In this document: in pieces, positions 35,726-43,946 of the stretch | How positions within the stretch are numbered: position 1 is the first letter of the stretch | How the letters are laid out: each line of letters opens with the position of its first letter | NCBI RefSeq assembly: GCF_020026915.1 | Contig: NZ_JAINUY010000003.1 | Span: forward strand, 496,001-560,000 | From: Flavobacterium potami | GTDB taxonomy: Bacteria; Bacteroidota; Bacteroidia; Flavobacteriales; Flavobacteriaceae | Length of the DNA: 64,000 nt | Direction of reading: 5' to 3' | Notes under the pieces: model-generated | The model's input: the letters and a program-made list of their open reading frames with translations, nothing else | The model's database searches: none | What the model was told of the DNA's origin: nothing | Translations under genes and position numbers: made by a program

Positions 35726-37076
35726 AACCAAATTATCAGTCAATTCGACGTTGCTTTTTGCTTTTATTGTTGGACTTGTGCTGGCTGGTTCTTTTTTGCT
35801 TTTTAAAAACCATAGACAAGAACTTTATTATGAAAGACTGGAAGACAGTGCTTTGATCACCGCTTTTTTTTATTTTGAAAAAGATGAAATTACTAAAAAT
35901 GACAGTTCGCGTTATCAGGAAATAGAAGTTCAATATAAAAAAATCACGAATCAAGCTATCCGAATTTACAATGCCTCGACTAAAGAATTGTACCTCCATG
36001 ATGGAATTGATATTCAATTGAACGATAAGGTTTTAAAAAACATTTCTAAAAATAGAATCGTTCATTTCACTAAAGATGACAGACAGTTTTCGGGTTTATT
36101 TTATAAGGATAATCAAGGCGATTTTATTATTGTCGTTTCTGGAATTGACACGGTTGGAGACAGACAATTGGATGTTTTGGGTTTCATTTTTCTAATTTCT
36201 TATTTGATTGTTATTCCGCTTAATTTCTTTATTGGAAGGTTTTTAGCCAAACAAACTTTTAGGCCTTTTGAAGATGTTATTGCAAAAGTAAATACGATTA
36301 CGACAGAAAATCTGCATTCTAGACTCGAAATGCCGACAAGCGGAAAAGATGAAGTAAGAGAATTAATCACCACTTTTAATTATCTTTTGGAAAGGTTGGA
36401 AAGCGGCATTACCATTCAGAATAATTTTCTAAAAAATGCTTCTCATGAATTAAAAACGCCGCTAACTATTATTATTGGAGATATCGATGTTTCACTCCAG
36501 CATCCGAGAACGAATGAACAATATGAGGAAGTTTTAAAATCACTTCGAAAAGACACTTTTCAGCTTAAATCTATTTTAGACGGTCTTTTGGTTTTATCTG
36601 GATTGCAAGTTGGCGAACCCGAACAAATGGAAACCGTAAGAATTGATGAGATTTTATGGAATGTATTAGAAAAAAAAGCAATCGAATATCCTGAATCTAA
36701 AGTTTCTCTCAATTTGGAAGCTCTTGAAAATGAGGAATTACTTTCGGTTCATGCCAATAAACACATGCTTTTTACGGCTTTATATAATATAGTAGACAAT
36801 GCTATAAAATTTTCATTTCCTGCTCCTGTTTCTATTTTAGCTTTAGAAAAAGAAAAAAAACTTTTAATACAAGTTATCGATCAAGGTTCTGGAATTGCAG
36901 AAAAAGACAAAGAATCTATTTTTGATCTTTTCTTTAGAAGCGATCGTACACGACATATAAAAGGACAAGGCTTGGGACTTTATATCACGATGGAAATTTT
37001 AAAACGGCATCATATTACTTTAAACGTAGATTCTGAGTTGGAAAAAGGAACTAGTTTTTCGCTTTTATTTCCTTAA
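35715..37076 (+). CDS. Sensor histidine kinase of the OmpR-partner type
   Basis: The 453-residue kinase has two transmembrane helices (about 11-29 and 152-174) around a periplasmic domain of about 120 residues. HAMP follows, then HisKA (ASHELKTPLTIIIGDID, His244) and HATPase (NIVDNAIKFS, DQGSGI, GQGLGLYI). It should phosphorylate the regulator encoded just before it. The periplasmic sensor domain is not recognised. Translational coupling is likely, given the 11-bp overlap. Confidence 0.94.
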   Translation: MNLKTKLSVNSTLLFAFIVGLVLAGSFLLFKNHRQELYYERLEDSALITAFFYFEKDEITKNDSSRYQEIEVQYKKITNQAIRIYNASTKELYLHDGIDIQLNDKVLKNISKNRIVHFTKDDRQFSGLFYKDNQGDFIIVVSGIDTVGDRQLDVLGFIFLISYLIVIPLNFFIGRFLAKQTFRPFEDVIAKVNTITTENLHSRLEMPTSGKDEVRELITTFNYLLERLESGITIQNNFLKNASHELKTPLTIIIGDIDVSLQHPRTNEQYEEVLKSLRKDTFQLKSILDGLLVLSGLQVGEPEQMETVRIDEILWNVLEKKAIEYPESKVSLNLEALENEELLSVHANKHMLFTALYNIVDNAIKFSFPAPVSILALEKEKKLLIQVIDQGSGIAEKDKESIFDLFFRSDRTRHIKGQGLGLYITMEILKRHHITLNVDSELEKGTSFSLLFP

Positions 37077-37151
37077 AAAAAATTCAATAAAAATCAGCTT
37101 TATAGAATTTTAAAAATGCCGTTTTTCTTAATTGGTAACATTCCCATAACA

Positions 37152-37194
37152 CTCTAATCTATCTCTAATCTACTTCAAATCTACCTCTAACCCC
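37152..37194 (+). promoter_or_regulatory. Four direct repeats at 11-bp period (candidate OmpR/PhoB-type binding array)
   Basis: Units begin at 37152 (CTCTAATCTA), 37163 (CTCTAATCTA), 37174 (TTCAAATCTA) and 37185 (CTCTAACCCC), exactly 11 bp apart. That period is the mark of tandem winged-helix response-regulator sites such as Pho boxes. The array lies about 190 bp before the receptor gene at 37375. Confidence 0.6.
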
Positions 37195-37374
37195 TTTATT
37201 TCAGGGATTTTATACAAAGTATTGATTTTAAAGAGTTACCGACTTATTTATAAAATAACCTATCCATCATTCTAAATTAACATTGCATTTTTTTTTGATT
37301 TTTGGTTAACAATAGCCTTAAATCGAAACCAGTTAAAGAGAGTTTATTTGTCAAAAAATAATAACTAAAATAAC

Positions 37375-40300
37375 ATGACAAAACTAAAACTCTTATTCAC
37401 GGCTTTAATGCTTCTAACTGTAGGAAGTATTTTTGCCCAGATTACAACTTCATCTTTGTCTTCTAAAGTCAATGATGGAACAACTGCAGTTATCGATGCT
37501 GATGTTACCTTGACTCATTTGCCTACAAATGCGGTTTACAGAACAACAACAGACAAACAAGGTCGATTCAGTTTCGAGAATTTAAATGCCGGTGGTCCTT
37601 ACGAATTAGAAATTAAAAGTAAAGACACTAAAGATTACTCAAATGCACAAATTCATTTAGCGCTTGGCGACAATGATTTACCAACAATTGTGGTTGGAAA
37701 AGCAGACAATAATGTTTTGGAAGAAGTAGTAATTACAAGTTCTAAACCTTCTTCTAAAAATAATGGAACAAACATTAACGAAAAACAAGTAAACGGACTT
37801 CCATTAATTAACCGTGGAATTCAAGATGTTACGAAATTAGTTCCGCAAAGTTCAAACAACTCTTTTGCAGGAACAAACTTTAGATACAACAACGTAACGA
37901 TTGACGGTTCTATTAATAATGATGCGATTGGTTTTAGTCCGTCTTTGGGTGGTCAGTCTGGAACTTCTGGAATGCCAGGAAGTAGTACACGTTCTAACTC
38001 AATCAGTTTAGATGCGATTCAGGATATTCAGGTTTATATTGCGCCTTACGATATTAAATTAGGAAATTTTTTAGGAGGAAGTGTTAACGCTGTAACAAGA
38101 AGCGGAACAAATACAGTAAGCGGATCTATTTATTCTTATGGAAGAAGCGCTGCACTTACAGGTCCAAACAATGCCGGAGACGGTTCTAAAATGCCAAAAG
38201 CTTTTGGAGATTACCAAATCGGATTTAGATTAGGGCTTCCAATTGTAAAAGACAAATTGTTCTTCTTTACGAATATGGAATATGCAGAAAGAACAGATCC
38301 AATTTTTTATAATGCAGGACAAACGGATGCCAACGGAAAATTGACTTCTTTAGTTGATAATGCAACGGCCGAACAAATTTCAAACTTCGTAAAAGCAAAC
38401 TACAATTTTGATCCAGGAACTTACGACCAATACAACAACTTTGCAAAAAGCCAGAAATTCTTCAACAAATTAGATTGGAAAATCAACGATAAACATTCGA
38501 TATCTTTACGAAATAATACTGTAGTTTCTCAAGCAACAAACTTAGAGCGCGATGCGGCAAACTTCAGATTCTCAAGTATGGATTTTACGCAAAAAAACCA
38601 ATCGATCAGTACGGTTTTAGAACTTAAAAGCCATTTTAACAGTCAATGGTCTAACTCTTTTATTGCTAGTTATTCGGCTATTAAAGATTACCGTGATCCA
38701 AAATCGAATAATATTATGTTTCCTCAAACAGAAATTGGTTACAATGGAGGAACTATTTTCTTAGGAAACGATCGTGAAGCTACTGTTTTCAACATGAAAC
38801 AAAACACAGCTGAAATTACAGATAACTTGACTTATAAAACAGGAAATCATACTTTATTATTCGGTACACACAATGAGTTTTACGACATCAATTATGGTTT
38901 TGTAAATGCACTTAACGGAAGAGTTTCATACAAATCTCTAACAGATTTTTTCAACAAACTTCCTACTCGTGTTCGTGGAACGTATCCGTTTGATGGTTCT
39001 ACAAGAGATGAAATTTTTGATAATCCATATGCAAAATTCAAAGTAAATCTTTACAGCGTTTATGCTCAAGACGAAATTAGAGTTGGAAGCAGATTAAAAG
39101 TAACTCCAGGTGTTCGTGTAGATTATACAGACATTCCAAACAAACCAAATTTAAGTCCGCAGGTTCAAAATTCTCCAGCTGATCCAAATTATGGTACAAC
39201 ATATACATACACGCCTTTAAGCCAAATTAAAAACAACTTTTTCAGCACTGCTTTAGTTTCTCCAAGAGTTGGTTTTACTTATAATGTTGACGAAGACAAA
39301 ACATTCGTAATTCGTGGAGGTTCTGGAATATTTACAGGTAGAATTCCGTTTGCATGGTTAGGTTATGCTTATTATAATGATGGTGTTGGTTACGGAAGTT
39401 ACGACAAAAACAACCTTACAGCGGCTCAGGTTGCCGCTGCGGGAGATCCTTTGGCAACTGGCGGATTGAATGGTTACCACGATGCAACTCCAAAAGTACA
39501 AGCCGATTTAGTAGACAACAAATTTAAAATGCCGGCAGTTTTAAGAAACTCATTGGCTTTTGACAAAACTGTTGACGGATATAAATTTACAGTTGAAGGG
39601 ATTTACACCAAAGTAATTCGTGATTTAGAATTTCAACAAGTAAACAAAACAGACAATCCGACTTATTTTTCTTATGATACAAATCACCAAATGCCAATTT
39701 ATGCAGCAAACATAAATTCTGCTTTTTCAAATGCTTATTTGTTATCAAACACAGATAAAGGATACCGTTACAGCATTACAGAAATGATTTCTAAAACATA
39801 CGATTTCGGTTTCAACTTTATGGTAGCGTACACTTACGGAGATTCTCGCGATATTACAAACGGAATTCGTAATTCTATGGAAAGTAACTTCCAAATGAAT
39901 CAGTCTTTGACACCAAATAATCCGCAATTAGCGACTTCTAACTTTAATATCAAACACAGAATTGTTTCTAATGTTGGTTACGGAGTGAAATTAGCTTCAA
40001 ACAATACCTTAACTGCCAATGTTTATTTCAACGCACAATCAGGAAATCCATTTTCTTGGGGATTTGTTAACTCAACAATTGCAGGAACAGGACAAGCAGC
40101 TGGTTTAGCTTATATCTTTAAAGATGCTGCAGAAGCTGCAAAATATATTGGAGTAAACAATGCCGGAGTTCCATCTGCAACAGCAGCTCAGCAAGTAGCA
40201 GATTACGAAGCTTTTATTAATGGAAATGATTATTTAAAAAGCAGAAGAGGAACTTTCACACAAAGAAATGGCGATACAACGCCCTGGAACATTCAGGCAG

Positions 40301-40590
40301 ATTTAAAATTGATGGATGAAATTCAGGTTACAAAAGTGGGAACTTTTCAAATCTCTTTCAGTATGGCAAATATTGGAAACTTGATCAATAAAGATTGGGG
40401 AAGAAGTTATTTTGTTCCAAACACTTACAATTCAACAGCAAATATTGGATTAACAAAATCAGGAAACCTTGGTGGAGTTGCTACAGGAGATCCAACATAT
40501 ACATTCCAAAAGCCTACATCTACACCTTATACAGTAGATCAGTTAGCGTCTAGATTCCAAGGACAGCTTGGAGTTAGATATTCATTCTAA
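37375..40590 (+). CDS. Oar-like TonB-dependent outer-membrane receptor
   Basis: The 1071-residue receptor has a signal peptide ending in SIFAQ near 22. A carboxypeptidase-D-like N-terminal domain follows (about 25-110, TDKQGRFSFENLNAGGPYELEI), then a TonB-box-like LEEVVITSS segment. The plug includes DVTKLVPQSSNNSFAGTNF and QDIQVYIAPYDIKLGNFLGG. A long barrel ends in GQLGVRYSF with a terminal Phe. This is the Oar-like type, without a SusD partner, whose ligands are mostly unknown. The 11-bp repeat array upstream suggests control by the adjacent two-component system. A strong terminator follows. Confidence 0.93.
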   Translation: MTKLKLLFTALMLLTVGSIFAQITTSSLSSKVNDGTTAVIDADVTLTHLPTNAVYRTTTDKQGRFSFENLNAGGPYELEIKSKDTKDYSNAQIHLALGDNDLPTIVVGKADNNVLEEVVITSSKPSSKNNGTNINEKQVNGLPLINRGIQDVTKLVPQSSNNSFAGTNFRYNNVTIDGSINNDAIGFSPSLGGQSGTSGMPGSSTRSNSISLDAIQDIQVYIAPYDIKLGNFLGGSVNAVTRSGTNTVSGSIYSYGRSAALTGPNNAGDGSKMPKAFGDYQIGFRLGLPIVKDKLFFFTNMEYAERTDPIFYNAGQTDANGKLTSLVDNATAEQISNFVKANYNFDPGTYDQYNNFAKSQKFFNKLDWKINDKHSISLRNNTVVSQATNLERDAANFRFSSMDFTQKNQSISTVLELKSHFNSQWSNSFIASYSAIKDYRDPKSNNIMFPQTEIGYNGGTIFLGNDREATVFNMKQNTAEITDNLTYKTGNHTLLFGTHNEFYDINYGFVNALNGRVSYKSLTDFFNKLPTRVRGTYPFDGSTRDEIFDNPYAKFKVNLYSVYAQDEIRVGSRLKVTPGVRVDYTDIPNKPNLSPQVQNSPADPNYGTTYTYTPLSQIKNNFFSTALVSPRVGFTYNVDEDKTFVIRGGSGIFTGRIPFAWLGYAYYNDGVGYGSYDKNNLTAAQVAAAGDPLATGGLNGYHDATPKVQADLVDNKFKMPAVLRNSLAFDKTVDGYKFTVEGIYTKVIRDLEFQQVNKTDNPTYFSYDTNHQMPIYAANINSAFSNAYLLSNTDKGYRYSITEMISKTYDFGFNFMVAYTYGDSRDITNGIRNSMESNFQMNQSLTPNNPQLATSNFNIKHRIVSNVGYGVKLASNNTLTANVYFNAQSGNPFSWGFVNSTIAGTGQAAGLAYIFKDAAEAAKYIGVNNAGVPSATAAQQVADYEAFINGNDYLKSRRGTFTQRNGDTTPWNIQADLKLMDEIQVTKVGTFQISFSMANIGNLINKDWGRSYFVPNTYNSTANIGLTKSGNLGGVATGDPTYTFQKPTSTPYTVDQLASRFQGQLGVRYSF

Positions 40591-40617
40591 AAAAGTTTGT
40601 GTTTATTTTTTTTCACT

Positions 40618-40657
40618 ATCTCCCAGTTTCAATGCTTAGAAACTGGGAGATTTTTAT
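40618..40657 (+). terminator. Strong terminator after the Oar-like receptor
   Basis: A perfect 13-bp stem (ATCTCCCAGTTTC with GAAACTGGGAGAT) has an 8-base loop and is followed by TTTTTATTTA. Confidence 0.92.
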
Positions 40658-40725
40658 TTATAGTGAGATGTGAATTTGACAAGAAATCAAATTTCAGATG
40701 TAACAAACTAAAAGTAAGCCGTTTG

Positions 40726-40733
40726 TAAATTTG
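40726..40733 (+). promoter_or_regulatory. Bacteroidota -7 element before the small ORF at 40756
   Basis: TAAATTTG matches TAnnTTTG exactly and lies 22 bp before the ATG, which would give a very short 5' leader. The -33 box is not obvious. Confidence 0.45.
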
Positions 40734-40755
40734 AACAATCTTAAAAACTAACGCC

Positions 40756-40959
40756 ATGAAAAATCTACAAACAAACAAAAACGAAAATAAAATGGTTTGC
40801 AACAATCGTTTAAGCGTTTGTGCAGGAGACAATAACGAATTGATATTTCGTAAAACTTACGTAGGAGATTGGGGAGATTGGGACGAGAAACCAGATACTA
40901 CATTCAAAGATCAGAATAATTATCTGGATGAAAATACAACTCTTGCAACAGCTGTATAA
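40756..40959 (+). CDS. Small protein of unknown function, possible peptide precursor
   Basis: The 67-residue product is hydrophilic without a signal peptide. It has two Cys (VCNNRLSVCAG) and an aromatic acidic core RKTYVGDWGDWDEKPDTTF, and ends LDENTTLATAV. I do not recognise a family. A start ATG, a matching -7 element and a following hairpin support its being real. The separated Lys/Asn-rich N-terminus and Trp-containing core would suit a ribosomal peptide precursor, but no maturation enzyme is adjacent. It lies between the Oar-like receptor and the copper locus, on the opposite strand to the latter. Confidence 0.5.
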   Translation: MKNLQTNKNENKMVCNNRLSVCAGDNNELIFRKTYVGDWGDWDEKPDTTFKDQNNYLDENTTLATAV

Positions 40960-40979
40960 TCTTTACTTATAAAATGTTT

Positions 40980-41016
40980 TTGTGTAATATTCTTTCCTAG
41001 AAAAGCTATTACACAA
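40980..41016. terminator. Hairpin between convergent small genes
   Basis: TTGTGTAATA pairs perfectly with TATTACACAA, and the loop can extend the stem. It covers the stop of the minus-strand gene (41009) and follows the small plus-strand gene. Confidence 0.65.
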
Positions 41017-41251
41017 GAACACTTATAGTATTACTTAAATTTTCTTTGACTATAAAGTCCAAAATAAATTCTTTTACTTCATTTTTTGCTTCGGTCTCGA
41101 ATGAATTGATATGAAATTCTTCATCCTTGTCACTAATATGAATAATTTCGGTATAACCTTTAGTAATTAAACTGCCTTTCAATTTAATTAAGTTAAATTG
41201 CTGTCTGCCATCTAATTCTTTGCGAACCTGTAGTTTTATAGCTCTTCCCAT
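41009..41251 (-). CDS. Small conserved-looking protein of unknown function
   Basis: The 80-residue product is a soluble alpha/beta domain (MGRAIKLQVRKELDG, INSFETEAKNEVKEFILDFIVKE). I placed the start at the ATG 41251 rather than the TTG two codons upstream. No motif, signal peptide or Cys is seen, and the family is unknown. It lies just upstream of nothing on its own strand and is not obviously part of the copper locus at 41422-47482, which is transcribed toward it. Confidence 0.55.
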   Translation of the reverse strand: MGRAIKLQVRKELDGRQQFNLIKLKGSLITKGYTEIIHISDKDEEFHINSFETEAKNEVKEFILDFIVKENLSNTISVLV

Positions 41252-41421
41252 ATGCAAATTTTTTAAATTAATTAATTGTCTTATAATTATAAATTTAGAA
41301 CAATTAATCGATCAAAACTTTTTTTTAACATAGGTCACAACCTACTATTTATCAACACTTTATAAACATTTTATTTTACAAAAAAGAAGAGAAAATGTCA
41401 TATAAATAAGGCGTTTTCAAC

Positions 41422-42441
41422 TTATTTCCCAACAAATTGTTTATCACTCAATGTTTTCATGAAGGCAATAAGGTTCGTTTTTTCCTGTTCAGTAAGTGGA
41501 ATTCTTTTGTCATTATTTTTAAAAATCGGATCCAAGTTGTCTGAATCGAGAACTCCCTTATCAAAATAATCCAAAACAGATTCCAAGGTTGCGAACTGTC
41601 CGAAACTACCATATGGAGCTGTATATTCTATATTTCGTAAAGTTGGAACACGAAAACTCATAAAATCTGATGGAATTCCGGTTACCCTTCCCCTTCCTGC
41701 TTCATTGGAATTAGTGTTTATTGGAAAACCAATATTTCTAAAACTTTGATCTGTAAAAAGTTCTGTTGCATGACAACTGGCACATTTCTGCTGAAATGTT
41801 TGATAACCTGCCAACTCACTTTCAGTAAACGTTTCGCCTTCCTTGCGCTTTACTTTATCGTATTTACTGTTTGCAGAAATCAAAGTATATTCAAATTGAG
41901 CAATACTTTTGTAGATTCTTTCGGGTGTAATATTCTCATCTCCAAATGTTTTTTTGAATAGAGATTTATAATCCGAATCATTTTCAATTCTCGCAATCAC
42001 TTCCAAAATAGAAGAATCCATTTCCTCATGTGTAATAATCGGAACCAACGGCTGCGTTTCAAGCTGTAATTTACTTCCGTCCCAATTGTAAAATTTCAGA
42101 AACATTAAATTCTGAAGCGAAGGCGCATTTCGAAGTCCGATTCTGCCTTCAATTCCAATCGCCTGTGGATGATGGTCTGCAAAAGCATTTGCCTTAATAT
42201 GACAACTTGCACATGAAATTGTATTGTCTGCGCTGAATCTTTTATCCGAAAAAAGCTTTTCGCCTAATTCTACACCATATTTTGTAGGTTTATTTGAACT
42301 CACAAAACTATTGACTTCGGGAAAATCAGCTGGAATTTCTAAAGCAATTTCAGGATTATCAATAGCCATCATATCCGAATCTTCATTATTACATGACGTT
42401 AATAATGATACGATTGCCATCAAAACAATTATTTTTTTCAT
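41422..42441 (-). CDS. MbnH/MauG-like di-haem cytochrome c peroxidase-type lipoprotein
   Basis: The 339-residue protein has lipobox LLTSC (Cys17) and two haem c motifs, CASCH at 77-81 and CASCH at 220-224. The rest matches the bacterial di-haem peroxidase/MauG family (ADHHPQAIGIEGRIGLRNAPSLQNLMF, FRNIGFPINTNSNEAGRGRVTG, RVPTLRNIEYTAPYGSFGQFATLESVLDYF). MbnH enzymes convert a Trp of partner MbnP into kynurenine and so create its copper site. The gene next upstream encodes an MbnP-like protein, so that role is favoured over general peroxide removal. The haem motifs and partner are seen; the specific reaction is inferred. Confidence 0.85.
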   Translation of the reverse strand: MKKIIVLMAIVSLLTSCNNEDSDMMAIDNPEIALEIPADFPEVNSFVSSNKPTKYGVELGEKLFSDKRFSADNTISCASCHIKANAFADHHPQAIGIEGRIGLRNAPSLQNLMFLKFYNWDGSKLQLETQPLVPIITHEEMDSSILEVIARIENDSDYKSLFKKTFGDENITPERIYKSIAQFEYTLISANSKYDKVKRKEGETFTESELAGYQTFQQKCASCHATELFTDQSFRNIGFPINTNSNEAGRGRVTGIPSDFMSFRVPTLRNIEYTAPYGSFGQFATLESVLDYFDKGVLDSDNLDPIFKNNDKRIPLTEQEKTNLIAFMKTLSDKQFVGK

Positions 42442-42458
42442 TATAAATGAATTTAAGA

Positions 42459-42486
42459 AGCCGTCTGATTTTTGTTTCAGACGGCT
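42459..42486 (-). terminator. Hairpin between the MbnP-like and MbnH-like genes
   Basis: AGCCGTCTGA and TCAGACGGCT form a perfect 10-bp stem in the 56-bp gap. On the minus strand it is followed by TCTTAAATT, a poor U-run, so it may be a partial terminator or a processing site that sets the ratio of the two proteins. Confidence 0.6.
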
Positions 42487-42497
42487 CTGAAATAATT

Positions 42498-43364
42498 TTA
42501 GTTTTCTACGCTACTAACAGAAAACATTCCGCTAATATCGCTTGAACCATTTCCTCCTAAATTGTCTACAAATTTTACCATTTGAGCTGCCGTATGAATA
42601 TTTGGCGTTGCATTATCATTCATTCCATCTCCAGTTGATAAAGTAATGGTGTTGATTTTTCCACTTAATAATTTATCAAAGTCAGCCTGAATTTTGATTT
42701 TTGGCGCTTTGCTTCCCACAACTGCATTGGTAGTCAGGTTTAAAGTAATGTCTCTGTAAGCGTTAACACCTTGTGTATAAGCTCCTGCTGTTCCTTCAAT
42801 TGTGCTTCCGGTATGAATTGACATGGCTTTATTATCGGTATCATAAAAACCTTCCACTTTTGTAAAACGGTAACCACTTCCCCATTCCCACATCATTTGT
42901 GTGTCGTTTGCGCCCGCAGCAGCGTAGAAATTTGGAAAACGTACCTGATCTAAAGTGTTTTGTTCTGGTTTAATTCCTAATCCAAATTTAATCTGCTTGT
43001 AAGTCGCAGACGGAATATTACTTAAAACATAGCTCAACGAAGCTGTTTTAGATTGATCAATTAGAGTTGCGCCTTTATCCAAATCATTTACATTATAAGG
43101 AACTTCAGTGCCATTATCTTTTATCAGTCGAATGTTACTGATGACATACTTTAATTCTGAAAAATGATGGATTTGCCCTGCTGCCGAAGTATTGGTTGTT
43201 GCTGAAGTTGCTGTAGCATTTCCAAGAACAATCGTATTACTTTTAAAGGTATTCGTAAATTCAAGTGTTACATTGTTTGCCACTGGATTGTCATCGTCAC
43301 TTGAACAAGATACAAACGCTAATGCCGCGATGGATAATAATAGGTATTTTTTTAAATTTTGCAT
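42498..43364 (-). CDS. MbnP-like copper-binding lipoprotein
   Basis: The 288-residue protein has lipobox FVSC (Cys20) and a beta-rich domain. It carries the family marks LEFTNTF, IHHFSELKYVISNIRLI, KQIKFGLGI and MMWEWGSGYRFTKVEGFY with Trp159 and Trp161. In studied MbnP proteins a Trp in this region is oxidised to kynurenine by the MbnH partner, which allows copper binding in the periplasm. Here the partner gene follows directly. In this window no methanobactin genes are present. The MbnP assignment rests on the shared WxWxSGYxF stretch, the His-rich segment and the MbnH neighbour. Confidence 0.85.
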   Translation of the reverse strand: MQNLKKYLLLSIAALAFVSCSSDDDNPVANNVTLEFTNTFKSNTIVLGNATATSATTNTSAAGQIHHFSELKYVISNIRLIKDNGTEVPYNVNDLDKGATLIDQSKTASLSYVLSNIPSATYKQIKFGLGIKPEQNTLDQVRFPNFYAAAGANDTQMMWEWGSGYRFTKVEGFYDTDNKAMSIHTGSTIEGTAGAYTQGVNAYRDITLNLTTNAVVGSKAPKIKIQADFDKLLSGKINTITLSTGDGMNDNATPNIHTAAQMVKFVDNLGGNGSSDISGMFSVSSVEN

Positions 43365-43418
43365 TTCTTTTATTTTAATTATTGTAATTCTATTTTATTA
43401 AGGTTTATGCTGAAATTT

Positions 43419-43562
43419 TTTAAACACATAGAGACATAGTTTTTCTAGATTCAGAGAAGGCGTTTCACTTGCATCAATAAACATAGCTATGTGTTAGAAA
43501 CTAGTTTCTTTCCAAAATCTTTATTAGCATTTAAAATAAATCTATGTTGCTATGTGTTAAAA
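43419..43562. repeat. Palindromic intergenic repeat, long copy of family A, inverted
   Basis: The ends TTTAAACACATAGAGACATAG and CTATGTTGCTATGTGTTAAAA match the copy at 31059. The inner GGCGTTTCACTT and ACATAGCTATGTGTTAGAAACTAGTTTC are the reverse complement of that copy's inner part. It separates the CxGxC small-protein gene from the MbnP-like gene. Confidence 0.82.
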
Positions 43563-43567
43563 TATTT

Positions 43568-43945
43568 TCAACGGTTAGCAAAAAATAAAATAGGTGGCGG
43601 TACAAAAATTTCTAAATAAGGTTCGAAATGATTAAATTCTTTATAAATCAACACTTTATTAGCAATCATTTTTAGAATGTCAATTGGAAACTCAAAATTC
43701 TGATTCGGAAGCATATCGATCTTTTTAAAGATACTATTCAGTTCCAAATCATTCTTTTCAGATTTTTCTAATTCTTTCTTTAAATGACATTTTCCGTGGC
43801 ATTGTAATTCTGGTTTGGCTTTGTTTTCGCAGAATTCTTTTTCTATCTCTTGCTGATTCAGTTTGAAGTGCACAACAATAAGTGCCTGTTGGAAAGAAAC
43901 CAACAAGAACAAAATTGTCATTGTGAAACTAAAAACTTTTTTCAT
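43568..43945 (-). CDS. Small membrane-anchored CxGxC protein (member 1)
   Basis: The 125-residue product has one N-terminal hydrophobic helix (about 3-24), then HFKLNQQEIEKEFCENKAK, LQCHGKCHLKKELEKSEKN and a C-terminal VPPPILFF. The Cys layout is C-x(9)-CHGKCH. It starts 1 bp before the stop region of the TonB receptor gene, so the two are co-transcribed. The protein at 47105 repeats the plan: FKINQKEIAQTIC, CNGRCELQK, HPPLCF. Two Cys and His beside the membrane suggest binding of a soft metal such as copper. That role is inference from the neighbours; I know no tested member. Confidence 0.72.
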   Translation of the reverse strand: MKKVFSFTMTILFLLVSFQQALIVVHFKLNQQEIEKEFCENKAKPELQCHGKCHLKKELEKSEKNDLELNSIFKKIDMLPNQNFEFPIDILKMIANKVLIYKEFNHFEPYLEIFVPPPILFFANR

Positions 43946-43946
43946 T

